A program made the translations under genes and the position numbers. The notes below the pieces were generated by a model that was given only the letters and a program-made list of their open reading frames with translations, was not told the DNA's origin and made no database searches. This document shows positions 36,056-44,588 of a stretch of DNA of 64,000 nucleotides, in pieces (positions within the stretch are counted from its first letter, which is position 1; the number at the start of each line of letters is the position of its first letter). This DNA is from Streptomyces sp. DvalAA-43 (GTDB taxonomy: Bacteria > Actinomycetota > Actinomycetes > Streptomycetales > Streptomycetaceae), in contig NZ_FMBW01000046.1 of assembly GCF_900091725.1 (NCBI RefSeq), forward strand, positions 45,961-109,960. Direction: 5' to 3'.

Positions 36056-37273
36056 GTGCGGGATTACTTGCTCATGCTGTTCATCACGGCGGCCGTGACC
36101 CATCTTCTGACCGGCCCCGTAAGGAAGTTCGCGATCTCCATCGGGGTGGTCCCCGAGGTCCGGGCGCGCGACGTCCACCGCGAGCCCACTCCGCGTCTCG
36201 GGGGCATGGCCATGTTCGGCGGGCTGCTCGCCGGGCTTCTGGTCGCCTCCCACCTGCCGCACCTGGAAGAGATCTTCACCCAGAGCTCGACGCCACGGGC
36301 GCTGCTGTCCGGGGCGGCACTGATCTGTCTGCTCGGCGTGCTCGACGACAAATGGGGCGTCGACGCACTGGTCAAGCTCGGCGGTCAGGTGCTCGCCGCC
36401 GGGGTGATGGCGTTCCAGGGGCTGACGATCCTCTGGCTCCCGGTGCCCGGCACCGATGGGATCTACCTCTCCGACTGGCAGGGCACGCTGCTGACCGTGG
36501 GGCTGATCGTCGTCTCCATCAACGCGGTCAACTTCGTCGACGGGCTCGACGGGCTGGCCGCGGGCACGGTGGGCATCGCGGCCACGGCGTTCTTCCTGTA
36601 CGCGTACCGGCTCTGGTACGGCTACGGGATCGAGGCCGCCGCGTCCACCACGCTGATCTCCGCGATCCTGGCGGGCATGTGCCTCGGCTTCCTGGTCCAC
36701 AACTCGCATCCGGCCAGGATCTTCATGGGCGACTCGGGCTCGATGCTGCTCGGGCTGCTCATCGCCGGATGCGCGGTCTCGGTGACGGGCGAGGTCGACC
36801 CGAGCCTCCTCAAGCAGTCGGTGGACGGCACGTCGGGGTCGGCCGCGATGGTGCCGGTCTACATTCCGCTGATGCTGCCGCTGTCCGTCATCGCGCTGCC
36901 GGTCGCGGACCTGGTGCTCGCCGTCATCAGGCGTACGTGGAACGGGATGTCCCCCTTCGCCGCCGACAAGGGCCACCTCCACCACCGCCTGCTCCAGCTC
37001 GGCCACTCGCACCGCCGGGCCGTCCTGCTCATGTACTTCTGGTCGGCGCTGTTCTCGTTCGGGATCGTGGCCTACTCGGCGCGGGGCGCCAAGTCCTGGA
37101 TGCTCTTCGGGGTCGCGTCCGTCTGCGCGGTGGGTCTGTTCCTGCTGCTCCAGCCCCGCTACGCATCCGGCCTCACCCGCCGGCTGCTGCGGCGCAGGTC
37201 CGGGGGCCGTGTGGTCGCGACCGGCGGAAGGCGCACGGCGGCCGACGAGGAGCGCCGGGTGGCGGCCGGCTGA
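36056..37273 (+). CDS. WecA/MraY-family undecaprenyl-phosphate sugar-1-phosphate transferase
   Basis: A 405-residue polytopic enzyme that moves a sugar-1-phosphate, probably GlcNAc-1-phosphate, from its UDP form to undecaprenyl phosphate, starting a cell-wall glycan. Hallmarks are present: VLDDKWGVD (Asp97, Asp98), NAVNFVDGLDGLA (about 156-168), RIFMGDSGSM (near 223) and the His motif GHLHHRLLQLGHSH. About eleven helices. The GTG at 36056 has GAGG close upstream and gives the family's N-terminus. It resembles the WecA-like protein usually found before the atp operon; there is no atp operon here, so this may be a second copy. Confidence 0.9.
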   Translation: MRDYLLMLFITAAVTHLLTGPVRKFAISIGVVPEVRARDVHREPTPRLGGMAMFGGLLAGLLVASHLPHLEEIFTQSSTPRALLSGAALICLLGVLDDKWGVDALVKLGGQVLAAGVMAFQGLTILWLPVPGTDGIYLSDWQGTLLTVGLIVVSINAVNFVDGLDGLAAGTVGIAATAFFLYAYRLWYGYGIEAAASTTLISAILAGMCLGFLVHNSHPARIFMGDSGSMLLGLLIAGCAVSVTGEVDPSLLKQSVDGTSGSAAMVPVYIPLMLPLSVIALPVADLVLAVIRRTWNGMSPFAADKGHLHHRLLQLGHSHRRAVLLMYFWSALFSFGIVAYSARGAKSWMLFGVASVCAVGLFLLLQPRYASGLTRRLLRRRSGGRVVATGGRRTAADEERRVAAG

Positions 37274-37440
37274 CCGCGGCGCACCGCACCGCCTCCTCAC
37301 CGCCGCGACCTAAGTAGCCACTCCCCGCGCCCGGTTCATCCCTTGGTCACGCACCCGCAGACTTTCGGCGGACGCCCGCCCCGCACCCCCTCGGCAGACT
37401 GACGGTGACACGCGAACCGCCGACCATACGGGGAGTCAGA

Positions 37441-38613
37441 GTGCATCGCGACGAGCACCGCGGGGGAATCAGCCGGGCGAGGTTCCTGGCCGGAGCGGGG
37501 GCGGCCGGGGCAGCGGCAGCCGCCGGATCGTTGCTGACCGGCCCACCGGCGTCGGCCACCACGACCGGCCGCCGAGGCGGCAGCGGGCACGGCGGTGGCG
37601 GCGGCAAGGGCCTGACCCATCAGGGGATCTGCTACACGATCGGCGCGGGCGAGACCCCCGGCACCGCGTGGAGCGCCTCCCGCATGCGGGAGAACCTCCG
37701 CGCCATCCGGAACGACCTGCACGCCACGTCGATCGAGGTGACGGGCGACGGCGTCGACCGTCTCAACGCCACCGCGTCCGAGGCCGCCGAGCTGGGCCTT
37801 CACATCTGGCTCCAGCCGACGCTGGGCGACCGTCCCGCGGCGGAGATCCTCGACCACCTCGCGGAGACCGGCCGTCACCTGGAGCGGTTACGCCGCCAGG
37901 GCGCGCGGGCCGATCTGAGTGTGGGGTGCGAGTTCTGGCTGTTCGTACCGGGCATCGTGCCCGGCGCCAACGCGGAGGAACGGATCCGCAATCTGGTGGC
38001 CGGAAACTACGACCCGCAGCAGATGATGCGCCGCCTGTCCGCGTTCACGGCGCGGGCCGCCAAGGTCGGACGGTCGGTCTTCGGCGGCAAGCTGTCGTAC
38101 GCGGCCGCACAGGACGACGAGGTCGACTGGAGCCTCTTCGACATCGTGGGCATCGACTACTACTCGTACTTCCCCGACCGCGCGGACTACGTACGCGAAC
38201 TGCGCCGCTACCTGCGCTGGGGCAAGCCGCTCGCGATCACGGAGTTCGGCACCTGCACATACGCGGGGGCGCCCGAGCAGGGCGGCATGGGGTGGGACAC
38301 CATCGACTACACCAAGCAACCGCCCGAGATCAAGGGCGACCTGGTCCGCAGCGAGCGTACCCAGGCCGCCTACCTCACCGAACTCCTGGGCGTCTTCGAG
38401 GAGATGGGCCTCTACGCCGCCATGGCCTTCGAGTTCCTGACCCCCGACGCCCCGCACTCCCCCGTACCCCGCTACGACCTGGACATGGCGAGCTACGCGG
38501 TGGTGAAGCCGATCAAGGACCGCTTCGACGACCCGGAGTCCGACTGGCACTGGGAACCGAAGCAGGCCTTCCGCGCCCTGGCCCGGTGCTACGGGCGGAC
38601 GGGACGCCGCTGA
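37441..38613 (+). CDS. Secreted TIM-barrel-like protein, possible glycoside hydrolase
   Basis: A 390-residue exported protein. The N-terminus SRARFLAGAGAAGAAAAAGS resembles a Tat signal, but with Arg-Ala-Arg in place of the Arg-Arg pair; a Gly/His/Lys-rich linker follows. The mature part looks like a beta/alpha barrel: successive strands include SIEVTGDG, LSVGCEFWLF, FDIVGIDYYSYF and LAITEFGT, the last with a Glu placed like a glycosidase nucleophile. The GTG at 37441 has GGGGAG six bases upstream, which decides against the GTG at 37405. It follows the WecA-type gene, so a role in cell-surface glycan is plausible. No named family is certain. Confidence 0.68.
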   Translation: MHRDEHRGGISRARFLAGAGAAGAAAAAGSLLTGPPASATTTGRRGGSGHGGGGGKGLTHQGICYTIGAGETPGTAWSASRMRENLRAIRNDLHATSIEVTGDGVDRLNATASEAAELGLHIWLQPTLGDRPAAEILDHLAETGRHLERLRRQGARADLSVGCEFWLFVPGIVPGANAEERIRNLVAGNYDPQQMMRRLSAFTARAAKVGRSVFGGKLSYAAAQDDEVDWSLFDIVGIDYYSYFPDRADYVRELRRYLRWGKPLAITEFGTCTYAGAPEQGGMGWDTIDYTKQPPEIKGDLVRSERTQAAYLTELLGVFEEMGLYAAMAFEFLTPDAPHSPVPRYDLDMASYAVVKPIKDRFDDPESDWHWEPKQAFRALARCYGRTGRR

Positions 38614-38637
38614 CGGGGGCGGCGCCCTGCCGAAGGG

Positions 38638-39207
38638 TCACGTACGGGGAGCGGGAGAACTGGGGGGCGCACTCTTCGCGGACCAGAAATCCGACTTGAC
38701 GTCAGGAATAGGGGTCTCTTTTCCGGCATAGTTCGGGCCAACCGTCTCCGCCTTCGGTGGAGAAACCTTGGAAGTGTTCACGCAAGGCGTCGCAACTTCA
38801 AAAAATGCTTGCCCAGCACCACCGATGAGTACGCGCACATTGAATTCGTCGGGCGTCCTGTAGTACAGGGCCGGCATATCCGAATTGTTCACTGAGAGCT
38901 GCTTGTATCCCTGGCTCTCCCAGTAGCGCTCGATCACCCCCAGGAAGCTCCCCCGACGCTCCTCCGAGATGATCGTCATGACCGCCCTGCTCCTCTGTAC
39001 GTCACAGCTGCCCTCGGTCGACTGCTCGTGCGTCCAGTGCACTGATGGGTTGATGGCGGCGAATGTACCGTCGAGAATTTCATCCGCCCGCTCCGCCGCT
39101 TCCTGCATGTCCATCTTTACCTCCCGCCCATTCGAGCCATCCGATGCGCCGCATCCAGCCAGGACCAGGACTCCAGCCATCAGCACCGCAGCCCTCAAAA
39201 TCTTCAC
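38638..39207 (-). CDS. Lipoprotein, last gene of the DUF1023 cassette
   Basis: A 189-residue lipoprotein: short basic start, hydrophobic stretch, and lipobox LVLAGC with the modified Cys at residue 19. The mature domain has four further features of note: two cysteines (SCDVQ, TPCVN), many polar residues and a Pro-rich end. I recognise no family. Its base composition is lower in GC than flanking genes. The GTG overlaps the hydrolase stop as GTGA, so the two are coupled. A surface lipoprotein paired with an exported-type hydrolase could be a partner or a protective (immunity-like) protein; this is inference. Confidence 0.75.
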   Translation of the reverse strand: MKILRAAVLMAGVLVLAGCGASDGSNGREVKMDMQEAAERADEILDGTFAAINPSVHWTHEQSTEGSCDVQRSRAVMTIISEERRGSFLGVIERYWESQGYKQLSVNNSDMPALYYRTPDEFNVRVLIGGAGQAFFEVATPCVNTSKVSPPKAETVGPNYAGKETPIPDVKSDFWSAKSAPPSSPAPRT

Positions 39208-41147
39208 CGTGGCGTCTCCAACTTGATCTTCTCAGATTTCCCGACCACAATCTTGGCAATACTGTCAGCCGAGTCCTGGTCTTTCCCCGGGTTGAAGTAA
39301 TTGGAATGCGCCGTCATCTTCAAATGATCTTCGATTACGGTCGCCCCATCATTCACCTTGAACCGTGTGGCTCCGAAATCCTGACTTGCAGGGTCGGTTC
39401 CGAACCAACGATCACTGGGGTCGGTCTGAGCGTCTTGGGCCGTATAGCCGGCAATACCTCCGACGATGGCCCCGGCACCACCACCGACAAGTGCTCCCGG
39501 CGGTCCTGCCATGCCCGCTCCCAGAACAAATCCGGCCGACCCCCCGCCGACCGCGCCGGAGGCCATTCCGGAGGCTTCCGCATGGCTCGGGAGTTTGGTG
39601 ACGATGTCGTTCTCAGCCGCGCCCACGAACACATGGCCCTTACCCACGTTGAGATCCTGAGCGTTGTTCGCTCCCGTGCCGGGGCTTCCCACCAGGATGA
39701 TGTCATCGGCGCCGGGGATGCCGTCTTTCGCCTGAGCCGCGAGCCCGACCGTGAGGGAGCCGTAGGAATGCCCAATGGCGGTGACGTGCGGGTCGCCGCC
39801 CTCGTGCGTCGCGGAGATCCCCTCCATGAAGGCGTTGTAGGCAGGCGCTCCGGCCTCGGCGTCGTTCCTGAACATCACGCTTTTACCACTGGCCAGATCG
39901 CTCGGTGTCACCTGCGGAGCGTCGTATCCGAGCCACACGATCGAAGAGGTTCTGCTGAACTGATCGACACGATGCGCCCCCGTCGCCGTCTGCAACGCGC
40001 GGTTCACCGTTCCATCGGCGAACTCCGCGTCCAACTTGGTGCCGAGCCCCGGCACATAGGCCGAGACGTTGTCGGCAGTGTCCGGATTACCGTAGGCAAT
40101 GATCGCGCGGCCGTTGCCCTTGTCTCCGATACCCAACAGGTACATCGGCGGCACACTGTCCTGCTCCAGCTTCTCCTGGATCCTTCGCAGACCGCCCAGC
40201 ATCTCCCGGGAAGCATCGTCGTGCTTCACGTCGAGCTGCCCGATGAGCAGTTGCAGATTCTCGCGGTTCGCCTCATCGCGTACCAGTGCCGGAATCCCGT
40301 CCAGGTTCCCGATCACCCCCGGGAACGCGGAGAGGTACTCCTCGCGCTGTTCCTTGCCGAGGTGGTCCCACCACTCCTTGCGTTCCGCGGGCGACTTGTC
40401 GAGCGGAAGGTGTTTCTCCAAGTAGGCGTGGGCGGCCTGGCTCACCGCGTCCACGTCCGTGGCCACATCCGCCCATGTCCTGCTGTCGACCGCGAGGCCG
40501 GGTGCCGCCTTGAGCTTGTTGAGTGCCGAGCTGTACCGCGCGTCGATCTCGTGCGCTTCCCGCAGGGCGTGGGCGATGCGGTCGGCGATGTCCTGGGCCC
40601 CGGCACAGTGCGGGTTGGGGCTTTTCAGCGCGGGCCCGCCCGGACCCCGGGCGGGGTCCAACATGCCGTTGGCGTCGCGGTACAGCCCCGGATTCCCGGC
40701 GCCGAGGAGGCCGTTGCTGCCCACCACGGAGCCGCCGGGAATCGGGTCGCCGGTCAGCTCGTTCTTTCCGCCGGCCGGGTAGTCGACGCTGCCGTTGTCG
40801 TTGACGGTGTACCCGAGGGCGGCGGCGTCGTCGAGGGCCTCGCGCAACCGGCGCTTCGGAGAGGCGAGTTCACTGGCGAGGCCGTCGAGGGCGCCTCGGA
40901 CGAGGCCGGTCTCGGTGTGGATGTAGTGGTAGTTCTCGCTCAGTCGCTTCAGTCGTTTCACGGCCGCTCGGGCGGACTCGCTGTCCTGGGTCCTGGCGAG
41001 CCTGCCGCTCATGTCGCCGTCGACCCGTTCGCGAGCGGCATCGGCGAACACGGACACAGCGCGCCAGCCGTCGGCCGCCCCGGTCAGTTCCGGCAGTTCG
41101 AGGTCGCGCAGCCGCTGCCACGTCAGTCCGGCGGGTGCTGTGGTCAT
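39204..41147 (-). CDS. DUF1023 alpha/beta hydrolase with glycine-zipper insert
   Basis: A 647-residue protein. Residues 1-110 are helical and WXG-like, and 170-330 are also helical. The hydrolase domain (about 330-620) has the elbow GHSYGS with Ser461, an acid candidate Asp514 (AENDIV) and His614 (TAHSNYF). Between Asp and His lies a hydrophobic Gly-rich stretch at about 526-570 (GMASGAVGGGSAGF, then GAIVGGIAGYTA), resembling a glycine zipper that could enter membranes. There is no signal peptide. It sits three bases after the small helical gene and overlaps the lipoprotein gene. DUF1023 substrates are unknown; a lipase or esterase effector is one possibility. Confidence 0.85.
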   Translation of the reverse strand: MTTAPAGLTWQRLRDLELPELTGAADGWRAVSVFADAARERVDGDMSGRLARTQDSESARAAVKRLKRLSENYHYIHTETGLVRGALDGLASELASPKRRLREALDDAAALGYTVNDNGSVDYPAGGKNELTGDPIPGGSVVGSNGLLGAGNPGLYRDANGMLDPARGPGGPALKSPNPHCAGAQDIADRIAHALREAHEIDARYSSALNKLKAAPGLAVDSRTWADVATDVDAVSQAAHAYLEKHLPLDKSPAERKEWWDHLGKEQREEYLSAFPGVIGNLDGIPALVRDEANRENLQLLIGQLDVKHDDASREMLGGLRRIQEKLEQDSVPPMYLLGIGDKGNGRAIIAYGNPDTADNVSAYVPGLGTKLDAEFADGTVNRALQTATGAHRVDQFSRTSSIVWLGYDAPQVTPSDLASGKSVMFRNDAEAGAPAYNAFMEGISATHEGGDPHVTAIGHSYGSLTVGLAAQAKDGIPGADDIILVGSPGTGANNAQDLNVGKGHVFVGAAENDIVTKLPSHAEASGMASGAVGGGSAGFVLGAGMAGPPGALVGGGAGAIVGGIAGYTAQDAQTDPSDRWFGTDPASQDFGATRFKVNDGATVIEDHLKMTAHSNYFNPGKDQDSADSIAKIVVGKSEKIKLETPR

Positions 41148-41150
41148 GGT

Positions 41151-41591
41151 CTACTCGCCCCGCCTCGTGCCCGGTACCGCGACCGCCTTCGCGCTGTTCC
41201 CCACCTCGGCGTCCACTTCGGCGAACTCCACGGCCACCTGCCGGAGTTTCGGCTCCAGCGAACCGCACTCCGCACGGACACGGCCGAGGCGTTCCTCCCA
41301 CGAGGTGAGCACGGACGTGAGTGCACCGAGGCTGGCCAGCCCGGCCAGACCGCCGGCCGTGCCGTCGTGGGCTCTGTGCAGGTCTGCCTTGGCGGTGATC
41401 GTGCTGGTCTGGAGACCGTCCGCCGTACCGGCCGCCTTCGTCCACGGGCCGCCCTTGTGCCTGAGCGTGCCGGTACCGCCCCCGGCCGAAGCGGCTGAGC
41501 CGTCCCGGCCCTGGAGACCGTTGATCTGCATAGGAGTGGCGTGCCGCTCCGCCACCCCCGCCTTGAGCTGTTCCCACTCGTCCCACGCCAC
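41151..41591 (-). CDS. Small helical WXG/ESX-like protein preceding DUF1023 hydrolase
   Basis: About 146 residues, mostly helical, beginning VAWDEWEQLKAG. The middle contains a Gly/Ser-rich loop (DGSAASAGGGTGTL) and the region from about 70 to 130 (TSTITAKADLHRAHD, then LTSWEERLGRVRAECGSLEPKLRQVAVEF) looks like a long helical hairpin of the kind seen in ESX/WXG-type secreted or chaperone proteins. The GTG at 41591 has GGGGAGG at good spacing; a GTG two codons earlier is possible. Three bases separate it from the hydrolase gene. Function unknown. Confidence 0.65.
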   Translation of the reverse strand: MAWDEWEQLKAGVAERHATPMQINGLQGRDGSAASAGGGTGTLRHKGGPWTKAAGTADGLQTSTITAKADLHRAHDGTAGGLAGLASLGALTSVLTSWEERLGRVRAECGSLEPKLRQVAVEFAEVDAEVGNSAKAVAVPGTRRGE

Positions 41592-41754
41592 GCGCACGCC
41601 CTCCCCCGTGACCCGGCTACGTCTGTTGTGCGCGCCGGGACTGCCGACACAGACGCTACGCACGGGGGCGCCGCATCACGCCCGCACGATCACTCAAACG
41701 GGGACTGAGTATCCGTACCTAAGCGCACGGCCATCGGGGGGGGCACTACACGGC

Positions 41755-43041
41755 TCAGGCCTTCGGGGCCACCTTCGAGAGGCCGTTGATGATGCGGTCC
41801 ATCGCGTCGCCGCCCGTGGGGTCGGTGAGGTTGGCGAGCATCTTGAGGGTGAACTTCATCAGCAGGGGGTGCGTCAGGCCACGCTGGGTGGCGACCTTCA
41901 TGACCTTCGGGTTGCCGATCAGCTTCACGAAGGCGCGGCCCATCGTGTAGTAGCCGCCGTAGGTCTCCTTGAGCACCTTCGGGTAGTTGTTCAGGGCCAG
42001 CTCGCGCTGGGCGGGGGTCGCGCGGGCGTGGGCCTGGACGATGACGTCGGCCGCGATCTGGCCCGACTCCATGGCGTACGCGATGCCTTCGCCGTTGAAC
42101 GGGTTGACCATGCCGCCCGCGTCGCCGACGAGCAGCAGGCCCTTGGTGTAGTGCGGCTGGCGGTTGAAGGCCATCGGGAGGGCTGCGCCGCGGATCGGCA
42201 TCGTCATGTTCTCCGGGGTGTAGCCCCAGTCCTCCGGCATCGACGCGCACCACGCCTTGAGGACCTCGCGCCAGTCCAGCTCCTTGAACGCGGAGGAGGA
42301 GTTGAGGATGCCGAGGCCGACGTTGGACGTGCCGTCGCCCATGCCGAAGATCCAGCCGTAGCCGGGCAGCAGACGGTCCTGGGGGCCGCGCCGGTCCCAC
42401 AGCTCCAGCCAGGACTCCAGGTAGTCGTCGTCGTGGCGGGGCGAGGTGAAGTACGTACGCACGGCCACGCCCATCGGGCGGTCCTCGCGGCGGTGCAGGC
42501 CCATGGCGAGCGACAGCCGGGTGGAGTTGCCGTCGGCGGCGACGACGAGGGGCGCGTGGAAGGTGACTTCGCGCTTCTCCTCGCCGAGCTTCGCGTTGAC
42601 GCCGGTGATGCGGCCGGTGCGGTCGTCGACGATCGGGGCGCCGACGTTGCAGCGCTCGTACAGCCGCGCGCCCGCCTTCTGCGCCTGGCGGGCCAGCTGC
42701 TCGTCGAAGTCGTCGCGCTTGCGGACCAGGCCGTAGTCCGGGTACGAGGCGAGGTCGGGCCAGTCCAGCTGGAGGCGGACGCCGCCGCCGATGATGCGCA
42801 GGCCCTTGTTGCGCAGCCAGCCGGCCTCTTCGGAGATGTCGATGCCCATGGAGACGAGCTGCTTGGTGGCGCGCGGGGTGAGGCCGTCGCCACAGACCTT
42901 CTCGCGGGGGAAGGCCGTCTTCTCCAGGAGCAGGACGTCCAGTCCGGCCTTGGCGAGGTAGTACGCCGTGGTGGAGCCGGCCGGGCCTGCCCCGACGACG
43001 ATCACATCCGCGCTGTGCTCGGAGAGGGGCTGCTCGGTCAC
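41755..43041 (-). CDS. Geranylgeranyl reductase-family FAD oxidoreductase (MenJ-like)
   Basis: A 428-residue flavoprotein. The N-terminal Rossmann motif is VIVVGAGPAGST (about 13-24), followed by the family block FPREKVCGDGLTPRA. A second FAD motif, GLLLVGDAGGMVNPFNGEGI, lies near 290-310. The closest characterised type is mycobacterial MenJ, which saturates an isoprene unit of menaquinone; Streptomyces menaquinones are partly hydrogenated, which fits. GGGAGA precedes the GTG. It is near menG and the nuo operon, as in other Streptomyces. Confidence 0.88.
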   Translation of the reverse strand: MTEQPLSEHSADVIVVGAGPAGSTTAYYLAKAGLDVLLLEKTAFPREKVCGDGLTPRATKQLVSMGIDISEEAGWLRNKGLRIIGGGVRLQLDWPDLASYPDYGLVRKRDDFDEQLARQAQKAGARLYERCNVGAPIVDDRTGRITGVNAKLGEEKREVTFHAPLVVAADGNSTRLSLAMGLHRREDRPMGVAVRTYFTSPRHDDDYLESWLELWDRRGPQDRLLPGYGWIFGMGDGTSNVGLGILNSSSAFKELDWREVLKAWCASMPEDWGYTPENMTMPIRGAALPMAFNRQPHYTKGLLLVGDAGGMVNPFNGEGIAYAMESGQIAADVIVQAHARATPAQRELALNNYPKVLKETYGGYYTMGRAFVKLIGNPKVMKVATQRGLTHPLLMKFTLKMLANLTDPTGGDAMDRIINGLSKVAPKA

Positions 43042-43138
43042 GGTCGGATCTCCCGAAGACTCGAAATCGCGTGCCGCGCGGCACCTGTCCCATGCAGTCT
43101 AGGGGGGTCTGCTGATCAACTTTCCGAAGGGCTCCCAG

Positions 43139-43663
43139 ATGTCGACGGTGCTTCCCGGCGCTCCCTCCATACAGTTGCGCGTCCCGATCGACGAGGACGC
43201 ACTCTTCTGGCACCGCGCGTTCGACGATCCCGAGGTGATGGAGTTCTTCGGCGGTGCGTCGGAGGAGCTCTCGATGTACGAGGAGTGGACCGCCCGCCAG
43301 CGCAGGCTGGACGCCGAACTCGGCTACTGCCTGTGGACGGTGCTGGGCGAGGACGGCGAGGTGGCCGGCTTCACCGGCGCCCAGCCCTGGCCGCGGACCG
43401 ACTACGGGCCGGTGGGCGAGACCGAGATCGGCTGGCGGCTGGCCCGGACGGCCTGGGGCCGGGGTTACGCCACCGCCGCCGCGCGCCTCACGCTGGAGCG
43501 GCTGCGCGCGGCCGGGGTGGAGCGGGTGGTGGCGACGATCGACGCGGGGAACGAGCGGTCGATCGCCGTGGCCCGGCGGCTGGGGATGGAGCGCGCCGAG
43601 AGTTTCACGACGCCGCGGACGGGCCGGGAGGTGGTCTGCTTCCGGCTGGCCCTGACGCCTTGA
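43139..43663 (+). CDS. GNAT-family N-acetyltransferase (RimJ/RimL type)
   Basis: A 174-residue acetyltransferase of the ribosomal-protein-type GNAT group. The acetyl-CoA binding strand and loop are seen at GETEIGWRLARTAWGRGYATAA, with LRAAGVERVVATIDAGNERSIAVARRLGM after it, the standard motif A and B pattern. The substrate is unknown. GAAGGG precedes the ATG. It diverges from the reductase gene across 97 bases and converges on menG. Confidence 0.88.
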   Translation: MSTVLPGAPSIQLRVPIDEDALFWHRAFDDPEVMEFFGGASEELSMYEEWTARQRRLDAELGYCLWTVLGEDGEVAGFTGAQPWPRTDYGPVGETEIGWRLARTAWGRGYATAAARLTLERLRAAGVERVVATIDAGNERSIAVARRLGMERAESFTTPRTGREVVCFRLALTP

Positions 43664-43691
43664 GCGCGGGCGTCGGCCGGTGCGGTGCCGT

Positions 43692-43727
43692 CGGGGGACC
43701 AGGTGGGCGGGGCCGCCCGGTCCCCCG
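43692..43727. terminator. Bidirectional hairpin between GNAT gene and menG
   Basis: CGGGGGACC and GGTCCCCCG pair as an outer stem, with GGGCGG/CCGCCC as an inner one. It lies between two convergent genes. Confidence 0.6.
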
Positions 43728-43757
43728 GCGGACGTCGCCGAGAACCGAACCGTCGCC

Positions 43758-44450
43758 TCAGGGGCGTACGCCCCGGTGCAGCGCCACCACACCGCCGGTG
43801 AGGTTGCGCCAGGCGACCTTCGACCAGCCGGCCCGCTGGAGCGCGGCCGCGAGTCCCGGCTGGTCGGGCCAGGCGCGGATGGACTCGGCGAGATAGACGT
43901 ACGCGTCGGGGTTGGACGAGACCGCGCGCGCGACCGGCGGCAGTGCCCGCATCAGGTACTCGGTGTAGACCGTGCGGAACGGCGCCCAGGTCGGCTGCGA
44001 GAACTCGCAGATCACCACCCGGCCGCCCGGCTTGGTCACCCGGTACAGCTCGCGCAGCGCCGTGTCCGTCTCCTGGACGTTGCGCAGCCCGAAGGAGATC
44101 GTCACCGCGTCGAAGGTCTCGTCGCGGAACGGCAGCCTGGTGGCGTCGCCCGCGGTGAAGGGCAGCCAGGAGTTGCGCTTCTTGCCCTCCTGGAGCATGC
44201 CGAGGGAGAAGTCGCACGGCACGACGTACGCGCCGGTCGCGGCGAACGGCAGCGACGACGTCGCCGTACCCGCGGCCAGGTCGAGGATCTTCTCCGCGGG
44301 CCGGGCGTGCACCGCCTTCGCGACCTCCTTGCGCCACAGCCGGGCCTGGCCGAGTGACAGCACGTCGTTGGTGAGGTCGTAGTTCGCCGCCACGTCGTCG
44401 AACATCGTGGCGACTTCGTGCGGCTGCTTGTCCAGGGAGGCTCGGGTCAC
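43758..44450 (-). CDS. menG: Demethylmenaquinone methyltransferase
   Basis: A 230-residue SAM-dependent methyltransferase that makes menaquinone from demethylmenaquinone. Family blocks include YDLTNDVLSLGQARLWR, the SAM motif LDLAAGTATSS (about 55-65), FDAVTISFGLRNV and ELYRVTKPGGRVVICEFS. The C-terminus WRNLTGGVVALHRG is the UbiE/MenG signature. The GTG at 44450 gives the family's N-terminus; the frame is open upstream but without similarity. It lies between the MenJ-like reductase and mqnC genes. Confidence 0.95.
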   Translation of the reverse strand: MTRASLDKQPHEVATMFDDVAANYDLTNDVLSLGQARLWRKEVAKAVHARPAEKILDLAAGTATSSLPFAATGAYVVPCDFSLGMLQEGKKRNSWLPFTAGDATRLPFRDETFDAVTISFGLRNVQETDTALRELYRVTKPGGRVVICEFSQPTWAPFRTVYTEYLMRALPPVARAVSSNPDAYVYLAESIRAWPDQPGLAAALQRAGWSKVAWRNLTGGVVALHRGVRP

Positions 44451-44588
44451 CCGTCCATTCAAGCAGCCCGGTCCTCGGCACTCCGCGCAGGTCGCAAGTC
44501 GTTGTCCGGGTGGACTGAACCAATCGGTCCCCGCAGCTGTCAGTACAGAGGGGGCACAAGAGCCACCGGGATCCAGGGGGGAGCCCAG

